A stretch of DNA of 64,000 bases, taken from Eleginops maclovinus (Eukaryota > Chordata > Actinopteri > Perciformes > Eleginopidae). The stretch lies in NCBI RefSeq assembly GCF_036324505.1, contig NC_086370.1, forward strand, positions 2,173,953 through 2,237,952, written 5' to 3'. Made by a program: the position numbers and the translations under genes. Below the pieces are notes generated by a model. It saw nothing but the letters and a program-made list of their open reading frames with translations. It had not been told where the DNA came from and did no database searches. Of the stretch, positions 17,495 through 29,242 are shown one piece after another; position 1 is the first letter of the stretch; each line of letters starts with the position of its first letter.

Positions 17495-17560
17495 TTAGGG
17501 CTGTCGAAGTTATCCAAGCGATTCATCTGGAATTCTAAACAGGTCAAATATTTTTAACCC
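17495..17560. mobile_element. possible hAT terminal fragment
   Basis: TTAGGGCTGTCGAAGTTATC resembles the terminal sequence of a common hAT family (TAGGGCTGTC...). The matching opposite end was not found nearby, so this may be a solo end or chance. Confidence 0.3.
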
Positions 17561-18745
17561 AAATGAGTCACATTTCCAAACTTCACCCCAACTTCCTCCC
17601 AGAATTCCAGTGTGGGTGTTAGTCTAATTACATGGCAAACACAGACAACAACCACTGAGGAGAAATCTCTCACAACGATGCAATAGCATTTACAGACACA
17701 TCTTTGCTGATGTTACCTAAATTGCTAGCACTGCCACTCAGTTTGGATCAACTTGTCAGACTTCACTGACAAAGCAGAGCCAGAGATCTTCTATTAAAGT
17801 AAAACACCCTCTGATGTATCCTAACAGTTTGTCAAGCATTTACTTTTTATGACACCATACATGTATTTGTTTTTATCTTTAAGTAAATATTGCTATTTAA
17901 AACAATTTTAAACTCATACACTGTTCATAGCTAACCCTACTGAATGTAATACTGTGTAATTCTTTACCTATACCCAGGATGGGTTTGTGCAATTTGAAAC
18001 CAGAATTAACTTATTTGTCCAATACATTTTGCAGTTATGTTATATAAAACACCATTATACTTCTGAACCTAGCAGAGTTGATGTGTTGCTGTACAGCACC
18101 ATTAAAGAAGAATTCAATGTCATGCGATACAATCAGAATTGAGGTTATGTTGTGGTTTTAGGGGTGTGGTCCCAGCCCCAGAGAGCTGGTGGATGACGTG
18201 ATTGGGGGGAGTGTTTGCAGAGACTGCTGCTCCCTTTCCTTCTCCCTCTGTCCTCCCTGTGCAGCCAATCAAATGATCCAAACAGCCTGATGCAGAGTCA
18301 CTGCAGACACCATTCCCCTCTGTGCTCTACTCACATCCTCTGTCAACTCATCCCTGCATCCTGCATCCATCCTGCCTCCAGCGCCAGTGCAGAGCGGCTG
18401 ACAGCTTGCCTCTTTTAATCACTGCCCTCCTCTACACCCGCACCCACACCCCTCTCTTCCTCCTATTTTAGCTCACACACCAGAGATGTGACAAAAAGAC
18501 GATATCATTACGGAAGAAAGAAAGTGTAACAATTTATTGTCTATGACCAAAGTTCCCCTGAGCTCTGCCATAGCTGTGAATTATAACAGTCAGGTTGTCA
18601 TGTGTGGTACTATCAATAACAAACAAAAACCTGTTCCCCTGGTGCTGGGCAGATAAAATGTTGTTTATCAAAAATAGTCCCGGAACTTTTTATTTTTACA
18701 TTTGTGTCGGTATCAATGGACTCACACGATGCATTACATACATAC
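17561..18745. other. intron 6 part, nothing recognised
   Basis: No supported feature; a pyrimidine-rich segment lies at about 18220-18470. Confidence 0.4.
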
Positions 18746-19597
18746 TAGGGCTGTCCTCGATTGTTAGGGAATTTTTGACATAGGTAGTTAAACTTTGAGA
18801 CAGCTCATCATTTTCTCCTTCCCTCTGTCTGCGTTCCCAAGGCATAGGTCTTTCGGCCTTGGGATGCTGTAATCTCACTTACAACAGTGGGGCAGCCTGG
18901 GCACCTTGGAGTTGCCAGTCTATGACCGAGCACAAGCTGCAATGATAATAGTTTATTGTTTAGGGACGTCTAGAAGCCCATCTCTTCTGGAACGTAGGTT
19001 CCCTGGCGCGCATTCTTTTCTATGGACGACAACTTTAGGTAGATTCAGGGTCCATATTTGTTTAGTCTCGCTGATGATAAATGTTGATTATAGAGTAGTT
19101 CAAACTTCGAGCAACAGAAGAGTTCTTCAGAATTGGTTTGGCAACCGCTATGGCAACTCGTGTCTGCAGTAAATGTCTTGTCAATTCTCCAGCCGCAACT
19201 CTGAATAAATCCAACAGTATTTTGCCATCAAGTTCCTGCTCTCATTGTGTCTGTCTGAGTTTCGTCTCCATTGCTTCAAAAAGCTTCCATCACACCGATT
19301 AGTCGAATAATCGTTAGCCGGTGGAAAAAATATTTGTCGACAAATTTTTCATTAGCCGATTAGTTGAAAAAAAAAAAAGTCCATCTGCGCGCTGCATGTG
19401 CTATGACGCGTCAGCCGGAAACCTCCTCAGACTTCATTCAGAGCTGTGCCTGGTCCATAAGTTATTTTGTCGAAACTAGAACTAAATGCTCAGTGTGTGT
19501 GCTCGCTGCTTGATCACACACACACATTAAGAATCCTTCTGCTGTTTGTAATGCTGACGGGCGGACCGCCCCGTCCGTGCGGTGCGATGTGACTCTC

Positions 19598-20336
19598 TGT
19601 CATGATCCTTGTTACGTATCTGTCATGTCCTTGTGTTGTGTTTTATTTTGAAATGTTTTCCCCTCTTGTGTCACTCGTTAAGCTTCACTTCCTGTCTGCG
19701 TTTCCCTCCTGTGCCTGATTGTGTCATTGTGTTCACCTGTTGCCCCTGTGTTTCTCCTCCCCCTTCGAGCTGTCTCTGTAAAATATGGAGTGAGCTGGTA
19801 GCTGGAGAGGTGCCAGTTCTCCTCCTAGGCCACTGCCGAGGTGCCCTTGAGCAAGGCACCTAACCTCTATCTGCTCCCTTGGCGCCGGGTACCTGGCTGC
19901 CTCTCTGCTCTGCCACCTCTCCTCTGCATGTGGTTGTGTGTGCATGTATTTCCTCTGTGTTTGTGCATGTATATCCTCTGTGTGTTTAATGTGTGTCAAC
20001 ACAACAGAGTAGAGAAAGCAATTTCCCTGTAAGGGATTAATAAAAGTATGTCTTCTTCGTCTTCTTCTTCTTGTCTTGTGATTACCCATGTGTATTTAGT
20101 CCCTGTTTCCCTTTTGTCAGTGTTCGGTCGGTCGTAATTTCTTCCCTGATCCCTTCCATGTTACCTGCCTGTTCCTGTCGCCCTCATATCTGAAGCTAAG
20201 TGTTTTTCATGTCCTGTGTTCCCCTTGATTCGTGATTTCATCAACAGCTTTTGAATAAAGCTCGCTTTTTGTTTTTGACCCTTACCTGCTTCCCCTTGAT
20301 TTACTGCACTTGGGTCCTGTTTCCCCAACCCTGACA
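19598..20336 (+). mobile_element. solo LTR nested in a hAT element
   Basis: Starts TGTCATGATCC and ends AACCCTGACA, with the TG...CA hallmark and TGTCA/TGACA inverted ends. It is flanked by an exact 5-bp duplication CTCTC at 19593-19597 and 20337-20341. A GAATAAAG polyadenylation-type signal lies near 20253, in the right part, as expected of an LTR read on the plus strand. There is no internal gag/pol region, so this is a solo LTR left by recombination. I did not assign it to a retrotransposon family. Confidence 0.75.
19795..20075 (+). mobile_element. SINE-like insert within the solo LTR
   Basis: GAGGTGCCCTTGAGCAAGGC followed later by GCAATTTCCCTGTAAGGGATTAATAAAAGT and a (CTT)n tail. This order (CCTTGAGCAAGGCAC block, then TTTCCC...GGGATTAATAAA, then simple repeat) is that of a widespread teleost SINE, recognised from memory. 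It appears inserted in the LTR, giving three layers (hAT, LTR, SINE). Confidence 0.55.
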
Positions 20337-20592
20337 CTCTCATGCGCTTTCTACATGTACAATTTAATTTATCTTTCAACGGTTAATTATTACAGTTGCA
20401 TTTTACATTTCATGTGAAGCACAACATAACATGCTGTTATAATAACGTTTTTAAATCAGCCTTTGAAATTGAAACCGTTTTTTCTTTTTCATAAATCATA
20501 ATATATCATATACTTGAGATGATTAGTCGACTAATCGCCTGAATTGATGACTACTAGTCGACTAGAAAAATCTTTAGTCGAGGGCAGCCCTA

Positions 20593-21512
20593 CTAAATAC
20601 TGTAGCTCTGTGCATAAGGTAGGTGTATTTTTTTTAACTGTGAGAAGTGACAACTTTTTTCCTCTGCCTGGAGCATTTATGCTAAGCTAGGCTAACCATC
20701 TCCTGACTGTCTCTGTGCTTAATTCCACATTATGTAACTTTACTCTGGGATTTACATAGCTTCCAGCTTTACGTATGGCTGAAGTAACAACTGCTAATAT
20801 AAGAAGCTGTTACTTCAGTTAGCTCTTAGCTCAGTTAGCTGTTAGCTCAGTTAGCTGCCAGGACTGGGACCATACCTATGACAGTGGTGTGCATTGTGTA
20901 AAATGTGAGAAACCTTAGAAACTACTATAATTTAATAATGTCTGTACTTTAGTACACAGACATGAGGGATCAAAGATAGAAGGTTGCACTTTATTTTTCA
21001 CGGAAAGAGAAAGCAAGACAATATTTGATGAAGAACATTTAGTCTGTTGGGAGTGCAAGGGCAGACATGAGCAGTTATTTTCCTGTGAAAAAACTAACAC
21101 ACTCTTGATTTAAGATATCACTCTGTAAGACCTTGTATGCTAAGCCTTCCTTCAAGCCCTTTGTGGCAGAATAATGATGCACTCACTCTCTGAGCCGCAC
21201 AGTACGGTGGTGAAATATGGGAGACACTTACAGGCTACTAATGCAAGGGAGCGGCGGTGAAGGCGATTTAGTTAAGGACATTGGAATCTGGGGAGTTTAG
21301 TAATGATCATATACATCCCCATATACACATATGCAGTGAAGTATTGATTTACAATATTTTTCTAATATTGGAATCATTATATCATTGGAATTATTTTATC
21401 TCAGTTTCCCAAAAATAAATAAAAAGGGATATTTTACTCTTCAGATTAATAAGGCATCATAATAATGCTGTTAGGGTTGTACATGTTTAAATAATCTATC
21501 CCTGCCCTCCGA

Positions 21513-21554
<42 letters not shown>

Positions 21555-22200
21555 GACCACACCCATCACAGCAGTCGTGTCTCCTCCAGCTTTTCTCTTC
21601 ACTGCAGACAGCCACACCCAGGTGACCTCAGACACACACACGTTTAAGAAAGTGATCACATTGCTTCAGTGGCGTCTACACTTCACAGCACCTGACTGAG
21701 CTGGATATCCTGTATCAGACCACCTCTAATACTCTGTTGCCAGCCCTTTTTGCACATGAAGTGTAGTTGAGTGGCTTCTTTCACATTTCAAAAAAATCCC
21801 TACTGCGCTTCATACCCAGTCCTGTGATTCATAAACTGATGGAAAAATGATGTCACTCGCATCCTGCCCTGAGAGCGTATTGATCTTCCGAGCCATTTAT
21901 TCTTTGTTGTATCCCTTTTGTTTCATTTATCTAAAAATGAACACTTATGGAGAGATCTGTCCTGGATTTTCAATGTGGGTCAGCAGAGTTAGGTACCATC
22001 TGCATACCAATGAGTATTAATACTGATAACCCGTGATGATTGAGAGTATTTCTTTTCATTGCAATACAGATAGCAACAAACTCTGCTGACCCAACAGGCT
22101 CTTGAATCAGAACAAAACAGAAATCCAATTTGGTCTCTACACTGTACAGTTAAGATGTTACTCACACTTGTTATATCGCAGACAGTGTTTATCAGTGTAG
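20593..22200. other. intron 6 part; (CA)n at 21515-21550
   Basis: Only a short (CA)18 tract and a GTTAGCT-type short repeat at about 20815-20865 stand out. No gene. Confidence 0.5.
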
Positions 22201-22249
22201 ATGGACCTTTATGCTCCTGAACTGCAGTATTGATGGAAGGTTAACCGTG

Positions 22250-22516
22250 TGTTTTCTATCCCTTTCAACAGTTTTCTTCTTCCTCCTGTTCTGTCTCTGT
22301 ATACTGGCTGCCTCCCTGTGTCCTCTATCACAGTCTGAAGGTCACTGTATGTTTGCGTCACACATAACAGTGACCATGCACCTCTCTCTCTACAGTGAGG
22401 ATGATCTAATACACATAATTTGCATTGTTGAATCCTTTTATTGTCTTTGTGTTTGTATTATGTACGGTGTCCTTGAGTGCCGAGAAAGGCGCCTTCAAAT
22501 AAAATGTATTATTATT
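22250..22516 (+). mobile_element. non-LTR retrotransposon 3' tail with (ATT)n
   Basis: GTCCTTGAGTGCCGAGAAAG, GGCGCCTTCAAATAAAATGT, then (ATT)n at 22508-22523. This is the typical 3' end of a fish LINE or its dependent SINE. It lies about 110 bp beyond the exon-6 donor of hspa12a, in antisense orientation. The left limit is uncertain. Confidence 0.55.
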
Positions 22517-22629
22517 ATTATTATAATTGGAGCTGAAGTCAGATCCTGTCTGCAGCCATCCTCACTATAAGCTTTTAATACTGAGTCTGTCAACAGATGT
22601 ACACAGCCATATAAAGCTTCTTTGCCTAC

Positions 22630-22746
22630 CTTATATGCAGCCTCCCTCATGAACTGCTTTGCAGGCATTTTCCAGATGGCAGGAACCGTGATGACCCATC
22701 TCACATCATTGTTGTCAAAGTCCCCACCTGTCTGATCACTCAGCTC
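22630..22746 (-). CDS. hspa12a: hspa12a coding exon 6
   Basis: Residues 180-218, 39 codons, phase 0 at both ends. It encodes [10 protein letters not shown], then the conserved [20 protein letters not shown] and EAAYK. The VITVPA strand corresponds to the Hsp70 segment that follows the substrate-lid hinge of the ATPase domain. The acceptor is TGCTGCAG before 22746 and the donor GTAGGC after 22630. Confidence 0.94.
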
Positions 22747-23031
22747 CTGCAGCAGGAAAGGTAAACAGAGCCAACAGGTAAGCAAACAAACACTACACAT
22801 CCCACTGATGCAGTACATGTTCCCTGAGTGCCCCCTGCACCAGTCAGATTAAGCATTTCTGAAGACTAGCATATTGAAAATAAGTAATTGGAACATTAAC
22901 TTCAGGGTTCATTCTGGGATTAAGACCGAATTCTACACAATGTAGATTGTAGATATAATAATATAGAAAAATAAAGGGTTTTTTGTATGTTTACAACAAA
23001 TGATTCAGTAGTGAAGACAGAGGTGTGTTAC

Positions 23032-23136
23032 CTTAAGTGCTTGCTCTTTGAAGAAGGCCAATGCATATGCAAAGATATCCAGCGCTTTCACTCGCTTCCC
23101 ATTGGCTGCGTGGAGGTCTGTGTCTGTGGACAGATT
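23032..23136 (-). CDS. hspa12a: hspa12a coding exon 5
   Basis: Residues 145-179, exactly 35 codons, phase 0 at both ends. It encodes NLSTDTDLHAANGKRVKALD and then FAYALAFFKEQALK, the helical segment preceding the conserved Hsp70-type VITVPA strand. The acceptor is CAATCAG before 23136 and the donor GTAACA after 23032. Confidence 0.92.
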
Positions 23137-23963
23137 CTGATTGCAGGAAGAAGACGTCAAACTCAGAGTTTAAAAAAGGACATGAAAATCAAAACATCAA
23201 AACACTGCAGAAGTAGGTTTATTCCTCACACGTGGAAGGAATGTGAGGTCTGGAATTACAGTATATCTGTCCTCTGTGAGGATCGTTCATGTTGCTGATA
23301 TGTGACATTGCTCAGCCAGTTGTCCGACCGTGTATCTCTGCAGCCAGACTGCCATCAATTATTCATGGTCACCAGGGGATGATTCTTAAAAGGTTTTGCT
23401 GACCCAGTAACCTTTCCTCTATTTCCATTATTAAGGTTAAGTCTTTTGTCCTTCTATACTTTTCTCCTCATTAAAAAACCTTGTTAAAATATCAAATGTT
23501 TTACTGTGTATCTCAAAAATTCCACTTCCTGTCTGTCACACTCAGTTCTTACTAAGGAGTTCCATCTTTAAATCAGCTCACATATAAATAGACATAGAGT
23601 TACTTTCAAGAACAGCTGGTCACTGCAGTTTTGATTAAATGTTACTCGAACTGTATTAGAGCATTTGTTATGACATATTTCTCAGTTTTGATCTTACGAG
23701 TATGTGGGGCAGTAAAATAGTGTTAGTGGGATTAATATCAAACACATTACAGGGTGTGTTCAAGGTAATAAAAGAACATGGAATAAGCTATGGATACACA
23801 GCACACACTACTTGTAAGTAGGATAAATGTACTGTTGGTTGGGTCTGTATATGGGGTTTGCTCAATATCCTCCCCCTCTTATCCACTGAATGCTCAGTGA
23901 TTCTCCATGGGTTTTTCAGGGTGGAGCCTAAGCAGCATTAACCGCATCATCACTACTTTTATT

Positions 23964-24396
23964 TAGGGCTGCAACTAACGATTATATTTAAAAATGGATT
24001 AATCTGTCGATTATTTCTACGATTCATCGGATAAAAAACTGATACAAAATGTTTTCCATTATTTTATTCAGAAAACTATATTTCTAAATCGACAAAATCA
24101 ACACACAAAACAACCCAAATGTAGGCGATGTTCAGATTTGTTAAAAACTATTCAATGTGTCCTAGTTCACTCCTTTGTTTTTTTCAATGACTGCTTGCTG
24201 CACGTTATCCCTTACTTGTCATGCAATATTGAGCAAACAATCAGTGTTGTTTAAGGTGAAGGGTTCCCATGCGGTTGATGATTTTAGTCGGACCCAGAGC
24301 CGTATAGTTATACCATGCTTCTCTCCGCCTCCGCCATTTTTCTAATGTTTTCTTTTCTTGAGTGATCGATTTTTATCGATTCGTTGTTGCAGTCTA
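23964..24396. mobile_element. hAT MITE, TAGGGCTGCAACTAACGATT family, copy A
   Basis: Starts TAGGGCTGCAACTAACGATT and ends ATCGATTCGTTGTTGCAGTCTA, the imperfect inverse. Target duplication CTTTTATT / CTTTTATC (7 of 8). 433 bp, in hspa12a intron 4. The interior shares long identical stretches (for example ACAAAACAACCCAAATGTAG) with copy B at 44387-44980. Confidence 0.85.
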
Positions 24397-24576
24397 CTTT
24401 TATCTAAGATATGCTGCAAGTGTAGCTATAATTAGTTCTTTTTTTAAATGTAGATTGAAGTCAAATGAAAAAATTGACTCATAACTAGTTCAATCCAAAT
24501 TGTATCCATCTATTACATCACCACCGCAGACACAGAGGCAGGAACCCTGGCAGTGTGTGTATGTGTATGTCCTTAC

Positions 24577-24763
24577 TGCAGTGGTGTGGAGCTTCATTTT
24601 GAATTTCTCCAGATAGAGCCACTGTTTGGACTCGCTGGGGTCCAGGTCATGGTAGAAGTCACGGGCAGCATAACCAAAGCTGTGGAACTTCCTGTCTGGA
24701 GTCAGCAGGATCGTGGTTGGAGTCTTCTGATTGGACACACCAGGGTCCCCGCCTTCCCAACGC
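24577..24763 (-). CDS. hspa12a: hspa12a coding exon 4
   Basis: Residues 82-144. It encodes [20 protein letters not shown], then [14 protein letters not shown] and a [15 protein letters not shown] block, in subdomain I of the ATPase region. The acceptor is CCTCCCAG before 24763 and the donor GTAAGG after 24577. A split Arg codon (AG|G) joins it to exon 3 in frame. Confidence 0.93.
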
Positions 24764-26383
24764 CTGGGAGGAAGTCAGTTGTTATTATTAATGTACCATA
24801 CATCTGTATTTCTGCTTTCCTAGTGATCAAATAAAGACGTTTTGAACTGTAGGCACCTTAAGGTTGATATGAATAATCGTTACGCTGTTGAAACCATGCA
24901 GCTTCTCAGACTAAGCATCAATTCATGCTTTCTGTCACATTCCCAGATTACTCGTGGACTTGTATTTGGTTGAAGTCAGTCATTAAATTCTGTCAGGATA
25001 ACCCTATGAACCTCTCTTGTAGGCTAATGAGACACCACAGTATTTTTGGACAAATGGAGGTCGGCTATTATTAGAGTCATCTGTTCCTTGGGAGAAGTGC
25101 ATGATGTGAAGTGGAAATCATTTAGGAGATCTTGGAGAAAACTGGAACTGCTATGAGCTGGCATATCTCCTACATTTCCTCTGGAATAACTACAGCCATG
25201 CTGCTGCGACCGTGTTCCCACTCTGCTGCTATAATACTATGTATGCTTTATTTTTTATATTTATTTCGATCAACTGTATACATATAATGTGCAACTGCCT
25301 TTCTGTCCCATACATTTCTTAACAGGACGAAAGCACAGGAAATACCTGTCTTTTGTGGTATGTGCGGTTCATCAAGAATACAGCTTTTCCTTATGTAATT
25401 ATTTAAAAGTGACAGTCTTGCTTAAATAAATGGATTTATTAAAAACCTTATTGAGATGTCTTTGGCAAATTAGAGATCAGATCTGCACCCCAGATGTATA
25501 CTTTTTATTTGATCTCATCTATTACTGAGCACTCTGCAACACATTGGCTCCACTTACATGACAATGTTTATCTTGCATCACACAAACAATACAAATAATA
25601 ACTATGAACAGAAATCTGCACATGATTGCAGATTTTGTAGGCAATGGACAAGATGTCTGGTTCCTGTCTGTAGCTTGAGTTGTATTGCTTAATTGAAATG
25701 GTTAATTGCAGGTCCATATGAAGAGTAAAAAAAATGGAAGACATTGGCAGAACTGAAATCTCAGATCTCATTGGGTACTGATTTAGCTCTTTTTTAGCTT
25801 AAATATAGCTAATCAACTGGCTACTCAAAACTCCGGTCGTAGTTTGACAACTCCAACTCTGTTCTTGCGATTAAAGATGGCTGTGCAAATGAAGTGCTCA
25901 GAGAGGAAATCCTGTACTGATATCCACTCGCCCTCGCCTCCAGAGGCTAATAGTCAGGGTGATATTCGCAGTGTTCTGAGATTGTAATATGCAGACAATT
26001 GGCCGTTGGTAAAACTAATGAATGCAATAAACTTTACTCTAGAAAGCAATACAGCAGAGCAGCACAGAATCTCCAGAAAAACACAATCATTCCTCTAGTT
26101 TCAGCAAAGCTTGCTAAAAACAAACACTGTTAAATAGGAAGTAAGTCTAAATATGGAATGATAACTAAATAGCTTAACTTATGGAGATTAGTATGTAACC
26201 CTTTCCAACTTTATGCAAATCAACAGTTCTTGATCTTAGGTCCTCTGAGATCTCTTTCATCTCATCTTGTTCATGCAATCTAAAAGTTTGTTTGGTTTGA
26301 GTCAGTTTTAAAAGTCAAAGTAGCTCCAACAACACCTCCAAACTTTTTTCACTGCTTAAAATTTAGTTTTCAGAACTCATTTA
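24764..26383. other. intron 3 part, nothing recognised
   Basis: 1.6 kb without supported feature. Confidence 0.4.
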
Positions 26384-26625
26384 TAGGCCTGTCAAGATAA
26401 TCGATAAATCAATTAATCGTACGATAAATAGAAATGAGCTCGATAATTTTGCCGGCCTCGATAATTGCGATAATTCATTTGCATGCTTGTTTGTTTTCCT
26501 TGCGTCTCTCACGTGAACCCTCTTGTCAGTCACTCTTCTTTTTGTTTGTGTGTTTGGAGGCGTTAGGAGCAGCCAGAGAAAACGTGAGTCGTGATTGGAG
26601 TATTAAACAAATAAATAAATAAAAG

Positions 26626-27737
26626 ATGGAATTGATTTCGAAGCAGAACGCGACAGCTGCAGTGTGGGAGCACTTCGGATTCAAACCCAATGCCCGTGGT
26701 GAACCACTTAACATGAAGGAGACAGTATGTCGCATTTGTCGAAAAACTGTTGCAACTAAAACCGGCAATACTACGAACATGCATATGCATCTAAAACATA
26801 ATCACCTGATGCAGTTTTCCCAGCTGGGAAAAAATGACATCTACAACTACAGAGGGGCCGTCTCCGTCTTCCCGACAGATCACACTCACTGGGGCATTTA
26901 GTCGCAAAACAAAATACAAACAGGACAGTGCAAAATGGTGCGCACTGACAGACGGTGTAGTTCGCTACATTGCCAAAGAGATGCAGCCATTGAATACAGT
27001 CGAAAAACCGGCGTTTCAAAAAATGCTTCAAACTTTTGACAGCCAATATCAATTACCTGGGAGAACGTACATATCACAAACGGCAGTTCCACAACTTTAC
27101 AGCAACGTCAAAGAAGACATAATAAAGCAGATCAAAGACATACTATTTTACTCTGCTACTACGGATATGTGGTCAAGTTCAAACACGACCCCATATATGA
27201 GCTTGACCATTCACTATATAACTGCTGACTGGACACTGCAGTCCAAGTGTTTAGAGACCAGATATGTCCCAGATAACCATACTGTTGACACCCTTGGAGA
27301 AAAAGCAGACTGGGGACTGGATGAGCACAAACTAGTCTGCATCACTACAGACAATCGTGCTAACATTGTTGCTGCAGTAAGGAATCTTGGCTGGCCATGG
27401 CTCAATTGCTTTGGCCACAACCTCCATCTTGCTGTGTCCCATGGTCTAGACAGCGACAAAGATCGGACAGCGCGTGCCATAGGACTCTGTAAAAGTTTGG
27501 TCAACACATTCAACCTGAGCTGGATTAAGAGGAGAGAACCGAGGAAGGCACAGAGTGAGGCTAATCTCCCCCAACACAGTCTGATATTGGTGAGTGATGT
27601 TAAATTCATTGATAGTTTAATTTGCAATGCAAAATATTTAAAGAGTTGTTATTTTTATTTTATAATAGCCTGTAATGTCTGTACTATCATGAGCATGTAT
27701 GTATGTATTAGATCACATATATATATATACACATACA

Positions 27738-27781
<44 letters not shown>

Positions 27782-28721
27782 TAAGAATGTTGACATAGAC
27801 TAACTAATGAACTAGAACAATATTATCTTCCCACAGGATGTTGCCACATGATGGGGCACTAAGCAGAAGATGGTAGAGAGGGTGCTGTAGCAACTCCCAG
27901 CCATAAGACGTGTCCCGGTTCAAGACAGAAAACATAGCCACCTCAACCCAACCTGGCAGGATGTTTCTGTGTTGGAGTCCATGAACGCAGCAATGAAACC
28001 ACTGGCTGACTTCACAGACGTCCTCTCAGGGAAAAATACGTCACAGTGTCCTCAGTTAAGCCTGTGCTGGAACTGATTCAAGGTGACCTTCTCTCTCCAG
28101 GCCCCGATGACACTGCACTGACAGCTAGTATTAAGCGAAACATGTGCAGGGTACTAATTGAAAAATATAGCTCACCTGCAATCCAAGTCCTCCTGAGATC
28201 CTGGCAGCATGGAGGAGGCAGAGGCATTGGATGATGTCAAACATCAGCTTCTGCAAGAGCTACTGGACTTAAAAGAGCCAGAAGGAAGTTGGGAAGGTGC
28301 CAGTGGTGAGAGCTGCAGCAAAGCTGCTGGAGGAAACGTGGATGAACCTCCTGCTGCCGCACCCACCAAGAAGAAGAGGCTGAGTGACCTTCTTCAAAAC
28401 AGAAGAGCTCATCATCTTGCAGGTCAGGCCCAGGCTGCAGTTCCAAAAAGAGTGCAGGCTGATGCAGAGCTGACCAAGTTCCTCAAAGAAGATGCACTTG
28501 ACGCAGCATCTTGTGAGCCCTTGATGTGGTGGCGTGACAATCAAAGGAGATATCCTTTGATGGCCAAGTTGGCCCAAAAGTACATGTGCATTTGTGCAAC
28601 AAGCACCAGCTCAGAGAGAATGTTAAGCACAGCTGGCAACATTGCTACTCCTGAGAGATCCTGCCTTAAGCCACACAAAGTCAACATGTTGGTATTTCTT
28701 GCTTGGAATCTGCCAAACTAA
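26626..28721 (+). pseudogene. BED-finger hAT transposase (ZBED type), broken
   Basis: The first part (26626-26860) encodes a BED zinc finger, with VCRICRKTV (Cys-Cys) and HMHLKHNH (His-His). After a frame change near 26860 comes the RNase H-like catalytic region: YSATTDMWSSSNTTPYMSLT, then ITTDNRANIVAAV and LNCFGHNLHLAV. A splice donor TTG/GTGAGT (27590) and acceptor TTCCCACAG (27836) bracket an intron containing (TA)n. The second exon has at least two in-frame stops (about 27851 and 27888) and a frame change, then the C-terminal hAT dimerisation block with SSERMLSTAGN and KPHKVNMLVFLAWNLPN (stop near 28721). It cannot make active protein as read. Confidence 0.9.
27716..27778. repeat. (TA)n microsatellite
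   Basis: TA array within the transposase intron of the hAT transposon. Confidence 0.95.
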
Positions 28722-29242
28722 AGTAGCTACGGATTTGCATATGGCCGGTTGAGGCATCTGCTTTTATTCAGATGGCGTGTTTTTGTTGTTAGTTTGAAGT
28801 TTTTGTTCACAAAGGTCCTAACTGGATTGGCAGTTTTGCCTGTTAAGGAATGTATCTCTTTTTACTTCTGAGCCTAATGTTTAATATTTATTCAAGTGCA
28901 ATTGTGTTTACAGAGACGTGATAATCCATTTTATATATTGTTTCGGTTGTGTGTGGTTTTTATTGAAGTGAAATTGTTGCTAACTAAGACAGAGTCCTTT
29001 TTATTTATTGTTTTTGGTTGTTTTGTTTATTTATTTTTGATATTTAAATTGTCTTATTTACGTTGAGATTCCAAATCTTTAAATAAAAGTGTATTGATCT
29101 TTGAAAGGGTGTTCTTGCATTATTATGCCATTATCATTATATGGAGTTGAAAATGGTCTCAAAACGACGATATTATCGTGATAATTTCTGCGACAATTTA
29201 TCGTCCAGCAAAATCTGTTATCGTGACAGGCCTACTCATTTA

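Larger units (their letters stand above)
18746..20592. mobile_element. hAT element, TAGGGCTGTCCTCGA ends, with nested LTR
   Basis: The left end TAGGGCTGTCCTCGA and the inverted right end TCGAGGGCAGCCCTA match at 14 of 15 positions. Subterminal TCGACTA/TTAGTCGA words repeat inside both ends. The flanks ATACATAC and CTAAATAC agree at 6 of 8 positions, an aged 8-bp duplication. About 739 bp of its length is a later LTR insertion (19598-20336). No transposase frame remains. In hspa12a intron 6. Confidence 0.75.
26384..29234 (+). mobile_element. hAT transposon, near full length, decayed, exact 8-bp TSD
   Basis: TAGGCCTGTCAAGATAA at the left and TTATCGTGACAGGCCTA at the right form 17-bp inverted ends with one mismatch. 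The exact duplication CTCATTTA lies at 26376-26383 and 29235-29242. 2851 bp. It lies in hspa12a intron 3, antisense to the gene, and carries a broken transposase gene listed separately. A (TA)n array lies inside the transposase intron. Confidence 0.95.
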
